The notes beneath the pieces are model-generated. The model saw only the letters and a program-made list of their open reading frames with translations, ran no database searches and was not told the DNA's origin. From Vampirovibrio sp041737375 (GTDB lineage Bacteria > Cyanobacteriota > Vampirovibrionia > Vampirovibrionales > Vampirovibrionaceae): a stretch of 49,575 bases of DNA. Of this stretch, positions 25,464-33,420 are shown piece after piece (positions within the stretch are counted from its first letter, which is position 1; each line of letters begins with the position of its first letter). The translations under genes were made by a program, and so were the position numbers. The stretch lies in the NCBI RefSeq assembly GCF_041737375.1, contig NZ_JBGSRV010000001.1, positions 1-49,575 on the forward strand, written 5' to 3'.

Positions 25464-25579
25464 GAGGTAAGTCGATCCACAGCTTTTTACCGGAGCGCTT
25501 ATCTCCCAAGCCCTCAACGGTGCCCGGTCCGTACCACCCATTTTTTGGGATGGCTGGACGATAGAGCCGCTGAGGATGT

Positions 25580-28500
25580 TCAAACACCCAGTGCTGAACA
25601 TCCAGGCCCTGAAAGCCAGCTCTTTCCTCCAGCTTGAGGCACAACCTGAATTTGGGTGCTGATACGCTCCTTAAGGGCTGACACATGGGAAATGATACCA
25701 ATCAGCTTGCCATCCTGTTGCAAGCTTGCCAGCGTTTCCAGGGCCGTATTGAGGGCCTCCTCGTCCAGCGTACCGAAACCTTCATCCAGGAACAGGGAAT
25801 CCACCCGCACATTTTTGCTGGCCATATGAGACAAGCCCAGTGCCAGCGAAAGGCTGACGATAAAACTTTCACCACCAGAAAGATTTTTGGTGGATCGAAC
25901 CTCACCCGCTTGATAGTTATCCATCACGTTCAGCTCCAAAGGCTGGGCATGATCCCGAACCAGCAGGTAGCGATCAGTCATTTTTTGAAGTTGCTGATTG
26001 GCATGACCAATCATCATGGAGAACGTCAGCCCCTGAGCAAAGTTTCGGTATTTCTTTCCGTCCGCCGAGCCGATCAACGCATGTAGCGTCTCCCATCGAT
26101 GACATTCTGTTTTGTGAGCCTCTATGGTCGTTTGCCTGTCAATTATCTGCGCTTTGGCAATCGCATTTTCATTCAGCATGTGTTGATGGCTGACCATGGC
26201 TTCCCGCAGTTGCCGCAAGTCTTCTTCATGCTTTTTGCGTTCTGGTTCTATTTGCTCAAGGGTTTTGTCAGTAACCTTCTGGATTGTTTTTGTGGTCAAT
26301 CGTGTTTCTTGATCTTTTTGCCTGGCAGCAAGCGCTGTTTGGCCATCGTCCAGCTCCCTGGCTTTTGCGGACAGCGTGTTCATTTTTTCGGTGGTTAGTT
26401 TTGCGTTCAAAAATTGTCGTTCATCCGAAAAGCCTGCCGATTGAAGCCCTGTGGTAAATTCGGTTTCCAACCGCTTTAGCTCTGGCTCTCTTTGACTAAT
26501 TTGCTTTTTCAGAGATTCAACTCGAGCCTTTGCCATATTGAGTTGAGTTTGCAGTTCGTTATACAGGGTTCTGGCTTCCTGCTCGGCTTTTTCGGCAAGG
26601 GCAACAGATTGCCTCACCAGAAGCGCTTCCGTATCAGGGTTTTTATCACCAAATAATGCGTTTCGCTCATCATTTGCCGTGACGTATTCGGCCTTAAGAG
26701 CTTCCAGGCTTTTTTGTTTTTCGGCCAGCGCAGTGCTTTGCGTTTCGATGACCGCATCCAGCCGCTTCAGCTCGCTATCGAGATCGGAAATCTCATTCTC
26801 GATTTCAGTCTTTTTTTTAATTTGGTCTTGCCACGCATTGAGACGTTCCCGAAGTGATTCAATGAGTGATGAAATATCGGAATCGAGAATTTCTATAATG
26901 CCAAGTGGCTGAAGTTTTTCAGATACAGCCTGCTTCAGTTCGATAAAATGAATGAAGAGCGCTGCCAAATCATCCTTCAACCCCGCACAATCTTTCTCGG
27001 CGGCCATTTGCTCATGAACTGCGGCCGTTTCAAGTTTTTCACTATCCGCCAAATTTTGACGTGCCGCAACTTCAGCCACTTCCAGTTTTTTAATGGCGAC
27101 TTCCAGATCCTCAGCCTTGCTGATGAGTACCGCCAGCGCCTCAATCCGCTTTTCAGCTTCATCGGAAACAGGAATGTTCCCTTCCGCAAAAGGGTGCTTT
27201 GCCGAACCACACAGCGGACAAGGGTTGCCATCTTCCAGTTTAGCCCGGTGGTCTTCAAGTTCTGCTATCTTTGCAAGAAAGGCTAATTCACGAAGCAGCG
27301 TATCCTTTTCTGCACGGTATTCACGCAGCAGAAGGCCTCCTAGTAATTGAACCAACCTCGCTTTTTCTTGTTGAAGATTTTTTGTGGCGCTCTCCAGTTC
27401 CTGCTTTCTTGTGCCACACTGTGTCCGGCACGCCTCAAGAAATCTTGAGGCGTGCCCCAGAGACGCAACGGCTCTCTCTTGCTCCGCCTCTTTTTGAGTA
27501 ATCTCGGTTTGCCGGGATAACAGGCTTTCCAGTTGTGCTTCCACACCGGCGAGCCCACCGATCAGCCATTCATCCTGTCCATGCGCTTTAAGATATTCAT
27601 TGGCACAATCCAGATTTTTTTCAGCCTGGGTACGCCTTTCCAGCTCTATCAATCTGATCTGCTTGTCAGTATCCATCTTTTCTGAAGCTTTTTTATAACT
27701 CTCTTCGCTTTCCAAAACCGCTTTTTTCTTCTCCGCAAGCGTTTGGTCGAGGGAGCGTATTTTCTGGATCAGTGGCGCAGTGGCTTCCAGATCCTCTTTC
27801 GCTTTGAGAGTTTTCTGTTCCGCCGCATCCGATAATGCAGCCTGATCCTTAGCGGAGGAGGCCAGCTCAGGAAGAGTCTCTTCCTCCATTGTCAGGGCCG
27901 TATGATCCGCCTGCTGTTGTTTTCGGACGGCTGTGAGTGTGGCGTAGGCCCCATCCAGTGCTGCGGCCTTCAGTGCCTGATCCAGTGTGTCTCGCTGGGG
28001 TTTAAACGCATCGATATCACGCTGCAGTATAATCATTTGCTCTGAGAGATTGCTAATTTCTTTTTTCAATTCATCAATGCTGGTCAGCCAGGTCATGGCT
28101 TTCGCCATTTCCGATAACTTAGCGTTAAGCACGGCTTCTTCGGTTTTCTTTACCTCAAGTTCCAGCTGAATCTCGTGCTCCCGCTCTAACTCCAGAACCA
28201 CTATGCCTGAGGTTTCGGCAAGAAGCAGGTTTAGCTTATCCCGTTCTTCACGCTGGCGCTCATGAACACGGATGGAAATCTTACTGTAAATCGCCGTGCC
28301 TGTTATCTGCTCCAGGATTGGAGCCCGCTCATCTGGAGCGGCCTGAAGGAACGCGGCAAAGCCCCCTTGGGCCAATAGCATAGAACGTGTGAAACGATCA
28401 AAATCCAGGCCGGTCGCCGCTTCAATCTGTTCTGCCACCCCCCTGATTTTGGTTTCAAAAATCTGACCTGAATCCGTGTTGGAAATCTCATGTTTTGGTG

Positions 28501-28831
28501 CCTGAAGTTCGCCATCCGCCTTTTTACGGGCCTTGCGCTGGCTCCAATGGCAGCGAAAACGTCCTTCTTGCGTCTCGAATGAAACTTCGGCAAAGCATTC
28601 ACCGGTCTGGCGGGACATAATTTCATTGCCGCTTTTAGTAATTTTATTAAGGCGAGGCGTTCGACCATAGAGAGCAAGGCAAATGGCATCCAGAATCGTC
28701 GTTTTTCCAGCACCCGTTGGGCCAGTGATAGCGAAAATGCCATCAGAGAGGAAGGCCGGGTGTGTCAGATCAATTTCCCATTCGCCGATCAGGGAGTTCA
28801 GATTCTTGAATCGCACCTGTAGTATTCTCAT
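25580..28831 (-). CDS. sbcC: SbcC (Rad50-like) ATPase subunit of the SbcCD nuclease
   Basis: 1083 residues. The ATP head is split around a coiled coil: N-terminal ITGPTGAGKTTILDAICLAL (Walker A), a zinc hook GNPCPLCGSAKHPF near the middle, then the C-terminal signature NLSGGESFIVSLSLALGLSH and Walker B DSLFLDEGFGTLDEEAL. With SbcD it cleaves hairpins and protein-blocked DNA ends and limits palindromes. ATG 28831 has AAGGAGAG 9 bases upstream and overhangs the sbcD stop slightly; a start at 28870 is less likely. It is coupled to sbcD. Confidence 0.93.
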   Translation of the reverse strand: MRILQVRFKNLNSLIGEWEIDLTHPAFLSDGIFAITGPTGAGKTTILDAICLALYGRTPRLNKITKSGNEIMSRQTGECFAEVSFETQEGRFRCHWSQRKARKKADGELQAPKHEISNTDSGQIFETKIRGVAEQIEAATGLDFDRFTRSMLLAQGGFAAFLQAAPDERAPILEQITGTAIYSKISIRVHERQREERDKLNLLLAETSGIVVLELEREHEIQLELEVKKTEEAVLNAKLSEMAKAMTWLTSIDELKKEISNLSEQMIILQRDIDAFKPQRDTLDQALKAAALDGAYATLTAVRKQQQADHTALTMEEETLPELASSAKDQAALSDAAEQKTLKAKEDLEATAPLIQKIRSLDQTLAEKKKAVLESEESYKKASEKMDTDKQIRLIELERRTQAEKNLDCANEYLKAHGQDEWLIGGLAGVEAQLESLLSRQTEITQKEAEQERAVASLGHASRFLEACRTQCGTRKQELESATKNLQQEKARLVQLLGGLLLREYRAEKDTLLRELAFLAKIAELEDHRAKLEDGNPCPLCGSAKHPFAEGNIPVSDEAEKRIEALAVLISKAEDLEVAIKKLEVAEVAARQNLADSEKLETAAVHEQMAAEKDCAGLKDDLAALFIHFIELKQAVSEKLQPLGIIEILDSDISSLIESLRERLNAWQDQIKKKTEIENEISDLDSELKRLDAVIETQSTALAEKQKSLEALKAEYVTANDERNALFGDKNPDTEALLVRQSVALAEKAEQEARTLYNELQTQLNMAKARVESLKKQISQREPELKRLETEFTTGLQSAGFSDERQFLNAKLTTEKMNTLSAKARELDDGQTALAARQKDQETRLTTKTIQKVTDKTLEQIEPERKKHEEDLRQLREAMVSHQHMLNENAIAKAQIIDRQTTIEAHKTECHRWETLHALIGSADGKKYRNFAQGLTFSMMIGHANQQLQKMTDRYLLVRDHAQPLELNVMDNYQAGEVRSTKNLSGGESFIVSLSLALGLSHMASKNVRVDSLFLDEGFGTLDEEALNTALETLASLQQDGKLIGIISHVSALKERISTQIQVVPQAGGKSWLSGPGCSALGV

Positions 28832-28844
28832 CGACAGCCTCTCC

Positions 28845-30074
28845 TTACTCCGCTTGCGGATCATCTTCATAAAGAGAGGAGAGCGCTTCCTGATAGGCGC
28901 CTAACAATAAAAGCCGTTGCTCCTCGGGTACCTCATTGGCGGTAAGACATCGTTCGAACACATCATTTACATTCAAATCGTCCAGCGTTTCCTTTTCATT
29001 GGTTTGCCCAAGTGCCCGGTCGATTATGCGGTTATTCTTCACTCGCAAAATTTCCACCTGAGTGCCAGCAACCGCTGCTTCCAGTCGCTCCCGCAGATCT
29101 CCCATAACGTCATCACCTTCGTAAATCACCTCTATCCAGATCCGGGAACTGGTCGCCGACAGTTCAAGAATACTGTTAGAAATACTGTTCCAGCATCCTT
29201 TAACCCGCTCAAGCTTCTGAAACACTGGCACATCAATGAGTTGAACAGAGGCTATGGTGTCCAGAAATTCAACCTGACAAACACTCTTTTGCTGTTTTGC
29301 TTCACCAAACCCCATGGCCAGAGGGGAGCCACTGTAGCGTATAGTATCGTAACCATTCACCTTTTGCGGCACATGAAGATGCCCCAGCGCAAGGTAGTTA
29401 AAGCAGGCCGGAAAGATTCCGGCTGTCACCTGTGCCAACGAACCTATATAGAGGTCCCGCACCCCATCACCATCGACCGTTTGTCCACCAGCTGCATAAA
29501 GGTGTCCCGTAGCGACAATAGGAATATCCATCCCTAGTGCCGTGCGCTTCTGTTCGGCCAGGGTAGCAACAGCGGCGTAATGATTTCGAATGCCTTCGAT
29601 CAGCTTTTTATCTTTATCTTCAATGCTTTCACCGGCTTCCGCCACCCGAAGGTCCTTATCCCGAAGATAGGGAACCGCGCAAACAATCAATTCCGGCTTA
29701 TCCTGATCACTCCGTAGCACGAACACTTGATCTTTCACGGCTTCCGACACACTACCAATTACATGCACATCCAGTGCTTTAAGCAGCCCTTTGGGGGCAT
29801 TCAGGAACGAAGGGGAATCGTGGTTGCCAGCCACAATCACAACGTGACGACAGGATGAAGAGGCCACCCGGCATAAGAACTGGTAATAAAGTTCCTGAGC
29901 CCGGTTGCTTGGAGCGCATGTATCAAAGATATCGCCCGCCACCAGCAGAGCGGCAATTTCATTGTGCTGAATGGTATCGACCAGCCAGTTCAAAAAGGCC
30001 TCGAACTCCGCATAGCGCTTTCGACCATATAGGGTTCGGCCAATGTGCCAGTCAGAAGTATGCAATATTTTCAT
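28845..30074 (-). CDS. sbcD: SbcD (Mre11-like) nuclease subunit
   Basis: 409 residues. The N-terminus MKILHTSDWHIGR carries the first metal ligands, followed by LLVAGDIFDT, VIVAGNHDSPSF and a later GHLH motif (ALGHLHVPQ), the full calcineurin-like phosphoesterase set. It is the endo/exonuclease partner of SbcC. The ATG shares four bases (ATGA) with the stop of the TIR-like gene upstream, so it may now be expressed from that transcript. sbcC begins 13 bases past its stop. Confidence 0.93.
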   Translation of the reverse strand: MKILHTSDWHIGRTLYGRKRYAEFEAFLNWLVDTIQHNEIAALLVAGDIFDTCAPSNRAQELYYQFLCRVASSSCRHVVIVAGNHDSPSFLNAPKGLLKALDVHVIGSVSEAVKDQVFVLRSDQDKPELIVCAVPYLRDKDLRVAEAGESIEDKDKKLIEGIRNHYAAVATLAEQKRTALGMDIPIVATGHLYAAGGQTVDGDGVRDLYIGSLAQVTAGIFPACFNYLALGHLHVPQKVNGYDTIRYSGSPLAMGFGEAKQQKSVCQVEFLDTIASVQLIDVPVFQKLERVKGCWNSISNSILELSATSSRIWIEVIYEGDDVMGDLRERLEAAVAGTQVEILRVKNNRIIDRALGQTNEKETLDDLNVNDVFERCLTANEVPEEQRLLLLGAYQEALSSLYEDDPQAE

Positions 30075-30691
30075 ATGACTATACAGCCACCGCAAGCACG
30101 GAGCGATTTATATATTCCTCTCGCCAATTTTTCAATGATGGTCATGCCCCCATTGGCTTGCTCATGCAAAATAATGGGTTTTAAATTCAATTTTTCAAGA
30201 AAGCGCGCAACTGATTCTCGGGTAGCTTCATCATGGCCATGTACAATAAAGATTTCCCTTGAAGAGGGAAGGCTGGGGAGGGCATCATGGACAAAGTTTT
30301 CATGATTAACCAGTCTTTCTTGCAAAAGTTCTAATCTTTCAATGATTGACTCTAAGAGCGTGATACAGCGCTGAAGCCTTTGTTTATAATTGTTAACCGT
30401 GTTCCCTGTAAAACGGACAGAAACACGGTTAGCCATTCTATATGTCCCAACCAAATCCTCACTGTTATCAACAATAGAACCAATGAGCGCTTCTGTAAAT
30501 TCTCCCCATTTAAATTTATTGGCTTGCGCTTTGTTTAATTCAGCTGAACTGTTAATTTTTTGATTGTATAGCTCTTTCCCGCGTAAAAGCTGTTCTTCTA
30601 ACTTCTGCTTTGCCTCACGTTTAGGGATCAGTAAAATGGGCTTTAATTTAGGAGGAGTGGATTCTTTTGTCACCATTGGCAGCGTTCTCAT
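30071..30691 (-). pseudogene. TIR-like nucleotide-binding protein, 3'-truncated
   Basis: 206 residues. A helical N-terminal half (about 20-140, coiled-coil-like near 105-130) is followed by SREIFIVHGHDEATRESVAR and IILHEQANGGMTIIEKL, the start of the PF10137 TIR-like domain. Members are usually near 250-300 residues and the domain normally continues another 80-90 residues through a TPDD-type strand; here it ends after an unrelated ARGIYKSLRACGGCIVI tail, at the sbcD start. TIR-like proteins of this group act as NAD-degrading or cyclic-nucleotide-triggered effectors in phage defence. This copy is probably inactive. Confidence 0.75.
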
Positions 30692-30858
30692 TTGATTGGC
30701 ACAATAAGCATAAACCCCAACCGTATCTTAAATCAAGCATCAGCAGCCCATTTAAATTGCTTTGATATTTTATTCAATGCTAATAGGGTGATTTACGGCC
30801 CTCTTCCACGGAGAGTTGTCCAAGAGTGCGCCAGAAACGCAAATTGATCCAATCCCTA

Positions 30859-30910
30859 AAAACTAAAATGCCTGCCACTCTTGATTATCGAGCGCAGGCA
30901 TGTTGGTACC
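30859..30910 (-). repeat. tRNA-end/terminator-like repeat, copy 1
   Basis: On the minus strand it reads GGTACCA, then a hairpin with arms TGCCTGC and GCAGGCA, then T-rich sequence. A diverged copy lies at 33092-33142. GGTACCA resembles a tRNA 3' end and the hairpin its terminator, so this may be an old attachment site. Only about 7 bases of tRNA-like sequence remain. Confidence 0.5.
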
Positions 30911-30968
30911 CTTTGCTGGACAGCTTTACTTGAACTTCCATACGGATTAGAAGCTGAGTTAAAGACTG

Positions 30969-32285
30969 CTATGCTTCATCAATAGCTGATTTTTTTGGCT
31001 TAGCGGTTAAATTCTTTTGAGACTGACTCGCTTTGTTCAGTTCCAAGCGTTTTGTCGCATCAAAAACCTGCTTTTTAAAGAGAAGGATCATTTTATCAAG
31101 CGTTCTGGCATCAAAATCTCCAGAACGCATTAATTCTCGTTCTGATTCAGCGGCTTCTACCAAGCGTTCTAGCTGGTCTTTAATCATGGTCTTTATACGT
31201 GGATAAGTAAAACCAATGACTTTGCTAAAGTTCTTCCAATGCTCAGCCCTAATATTAGAGATTTGGTGTTCCCCTCCAATTTCCATGGCCATGCTTTTGG
31301 TAAGACCTGAATACGCTTGGGTGCACAAGATGTCATAGAAAGGCGCTAAAATGATGCCTCCATTTGCTTTGTACAAAAGAGAGAAATTTTTTCCATGAGC
31401 ATCTGTATTCCCTACAAGATAGTTAAAGATAGCTATTTCAGCTAAGCGGATTCTGGCCTTTGCAGGCTGAGATGTTTGCTTTAAAAGCTCAAAACATTGC
31501 TGAAATCCCGGCCCACCTTCTTTTTGATATTTATAAGTTGTAGTGATACCTAAGGCTTGGCAAAAATCTTCTTGATGAATACGCCTGAGCTTATCCCCGA
31601 CCCGCTCTCTATCGTACCGTTCAATGAGTAGATAAGGGACACCGTTAGCCCGTCTCATTTCAACATTAGGAACATCAAAACCAAGCTTTTGAGCAATTCG
31701 TAAACAGAAATACTCATTTTGAACCGTATTCTTTAAAAGATGAATTTCAGGCTTTAAGATGTGAGTTGTTGGACAGCCATCCTTAGGAAGCGCTACTTCA
31801 TTTTCAAGAAGACATACCGCCGCTTTATCCTGCACTCCTGCCAAAGACAAACGGAGGCCATCCAGACCAAGGAAAAGAGGTTTTGTCGGCAAATCTTTGA
31901 TATGTACCGCTAACTCCTTTTCATCTAATATTCTACCGCTCAAAGGCAATAAATCGGTTGCACTTTCTGGCTCTGCCACCTCATGCAGGGAGACAGCTCC
32001 CGCACAATCTTGGCCAATGACCTTTAACAAGCTGAAAGTGTTTTTTGAGTTAATCCCAAAACGCTTACCAATTGCTAACCTTGCAGACTCACCTTCGGGT
32101 AAAAGCCCTCCAAAGTAAGCTTCACAAACCTCTTGTGAATAAGGTTCTTCCTTGACGGGCATACTAAGTGTCAGCGTGCTTGTTACTCCTGGAGCATACT
32201 GAAAGCCCATTTTTCCATTTTCGTCTTGATGCAATAGCCCGATGTGCTTGCCATATAAGCGAACTGATAGCGCTCTATTCGCCAT
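30969..32285 (-). CDS. hipA: HipA-family serine/threonine kinase toxin (second module)
   Basis: 438 residues, intact. SLAGVQDKAAV (147-157) matches the HipA loop with the autophosphorylated Ser, HILKPE follows, GNTDAHGKNFSLL (292-304) holds the catalytic Asp295, and FYDIL (316-320) the metal Asp. An N-terminal subdomain (FGGLLPEGESARL) is also typical. I start at ATG 32285, with GAGG 6 bases upstream, overlapping hipB by 11 bases; four residues can be added from an earlier ATG. It differs clearly from the HipA at 9385-10716, so the two modules are not recent duplicates. Confidence 0.92.
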   Translation of the reverse strand: MANRALSVRLYGKHIGLLHQDENGKMGFQYAPGVTSTLTLSMPVKEEPYSQEVCEAYFGGLLPEGESARLAIGKRFGINSKNTFSLLKVIGQDCAGAVSLHEVAEPESATDLLPLSGRILDEKELAVHIKDLPTKPLFLGLDGLRLSLAGVQDKAAVCLLENEVALPKDGCPTTHILKPEIHLLKNTVQNEYFCLRIAQKLGFDVPNVEMRRANGVPYLLIERYDRERVGDKLRRIHQEDFCQALGITTTYKYQKEGGPGFQQCFELLKQTSQPAKARIRLAEIAIFNYLVGNTDAHGKNFSLLYKANGGIILAPFYDILCTQAYSGLTKSMAMEIGGEHQISNIRAEHWKNFSKVIGFTYPRIKTMIKDQLERLVEAAESERELMRSGDFDARTLDKMILLFKKQVFDATKRLELNKASQSQKNLTAKPKKSAIDEA

Positions 32286-32523
32286 GAGATGCCTCATTGA
32301 GGTTCGGAGGTTCTTGAGCTGTTAACTTGATGCCAAGCATGTTAGCAACCATGAGCGCTTTTTCAATCTCACAGGTAGGCTTGCCTTTTTCCAGATCAAC
32401 AATAAAACGCAATCCCACGCCGCATGCCCCTGCAAGCTCTGATTGCGTCAGTTTTTGGGCATTCCGAACCTTCTTGATCAAAGCCCCAAAGTCATTTGCA
32501 GATTCTATACTCATTTGATCCAT
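32275..32523 (-). CDS. hipB: HipB-like XRE-family antitoxin/repressor (second module)
   Basis: 82 residues, nearly all helix-turn-helix: FGALIKKVRNAQKLTQSELAG, ACGVGLRFIVDLEKGKPTCE and ALMVANMLGIKL. It matches the HipB subgroup closely (short, IEKGKPT-like core). It precedes and overlaps hipA. Three CCGTAC-centred palindromes upstream are its likely operators. An ATG three codons further in is an alternative start. Confidence 0.88.
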   Translation of the reverse strand: MDQMSIESANDFGALIKKVRNAQKLTQSELAGACGVGLRFIVDLEKGKPTCEIEKALMVANMLGIKLTAQEPPNLNEASHGE

Positions 32524-32563
32524 TAAAGATAATTGGAAACTCTATATGCCCCTACCTTATCAT

Positions 32564-32684
32564 AATATTTCCCGTACGGGAAATATTTGTATATTTAGAA
32601 GGTGATGACAACCAAATTTTACCGTACAGGAAAATTAGATACTATCTGAGTCCAGTTATTATATTTTTTACCGTACGGGAAACA
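32564..32684. promoter_or_regulatory. Three palindromic operators of the second hipBA module
   Basis: Site 1 (32564-32587) is a perfect 24-bp palindrome centred on CCCGTACGGG. Site 2 (32617-32634) reads TTTTACCGTACAGGAAAA, site 3 (32667-32683) TTTACCGTACGGGAAAC. The centres are about 50 bp apart, so the dimers could bind on nearly one face and loop or bend the DNA. Site 1 begins about 40 bp before the hipB start codon. Binding by this HipB is inferred from position. Confidence 0.8.
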
Positions 32685-33091
32685 CAGGTGATATTTCCCC
32701 TAAATCAAAAAAAACGCCGGGGTCAGCTTTAAGCAGGCGCTTGGTAGGTCTTATCAAAATAACTATGGTCTAGCTGGCCATGGCTGTCGACCTTTTTGAG
32801 GGAGGTATATCGCCTGTTATTTAGTTGAACGCTTTACAGTTCGGACTTTGGATACCGACTTTTTAACATCTGGCCCTGAATGAGCCGCCGGAGCCGCAAC
32901 ACAAAATATTTTTTGACAACCTATATAATGTCACTTCATATTTGTGGCTTTGGGTGAGGACGACAAAATTCGAACCTATGCTCACAAAGTCCCGAAGAGG
33001 GATCACCTTGAGCGAGTTGCCCGAGGAAACATGACAAAATTTACTACTGCCCCACCAGTGTCCCACAGCATCATGATCTCCAAACGGCCAA

Positions 33092-33159
33092 ACACTAAAA
33101 AGCCTGCTACTCTTGTGTTTTGAGCGCAGGCATTTTGGTACCCCCAGGGGAATTCGAAT
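33092..33159 (-). repeat. tRNA-end/terminator-like repeat, copy 2; proposed left attachment site
   Basis: On the minus strand: ATTCGAATTCCCC, then TGGGGGTACCA, then a hairpin with TGCCTGC and GCAGGC arms and a T-run. This is the last about 24 bases of a tRNA-like gene plus its terminator. No matching 5' tRNA half (ACCCCCA start, D-arm) lies upstream, so it is a fragment. TGGTACCCCCA on the plus strand recurs at 48876-48886, near the end of the integrase gene, making the two a candidate attL/attR pair. Confidence 0.55.
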
Positions 33160-33289
33160 CTCATAAATCAACATTCTTGATATTTCTACCAAGTTCCTTT
33201 TAATCCGTTTTCTCTCTGTAGATACAGGCTTTCAAGCTTCTGATTCTTTTGCATATATCGGTAAAATTCTAACGATTTCTATGCCAGCC

Positions 33290-33318
33290 GACACAGGAAT
33301 GACACAGAGATGACACAG
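33290..33318 (+). repeat. Three GACACAG direct repeats, left arm
   Basis: Copies start at 33290, 33301 and 33312, each 11 bp apart. The first two form a 19-bp block that is repeated with one mismatch at 48788-48806. They lie about 150 bp inside the proposed left end. Such short direct repeats are typical arm-type integrase binding sites. Confidence 0.6.
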
Positions 33319-33420
33319 GAAAAATCTACTTTTACTTTCTGAATTGGCACAAGGAAAATTACCCCATGGCACCGATCTTGAAACAAAGAAGCCAAGTATT
33401 TGACTCCCCCTCCCCTATGC

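Larger units (their letters stand above)
32690..33420. other. Non-coding boundary region between hipBA and the integrative element
   Basis: About 730 bases with no credible gene. From left to right it holds the first GCCATGGC copy (32777), a second copy of the tRNA-end/terminator-like repeat (33092-33159) and three GACACAG direct repeats (33290-33318). A 109-codon minus-strand frame (32863-33192) spans these signals and lacks any motif, so I do not call it. Confidence 0.55.

Noticed and set aside
25456..25701. Minus-strand frame overlapping the sbcC 3' end (contains YRPAIPKNGWYGPGTVEGLG)
   Set aside because: Composition is protein-like, but no start codon or ribosome site fits and SbcC already ends naturally; it could be a separate decayed gene, not supported enough to list.
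32925..33030. Second tRNA-like TTCGAAT motif with CCTCACCCA on the minus strand
   Set aside because: The T-stem would need several G-U pairs and I could not fold a cloverleaf; the resemblance is too weak to call a tRNA.
32863..33192. 109-codon minus-strand frame before the integrative element
   Set aside because: It spans the tRNA-end-like repeat and its hairpin, has no ribosome site and no recognisable motif.
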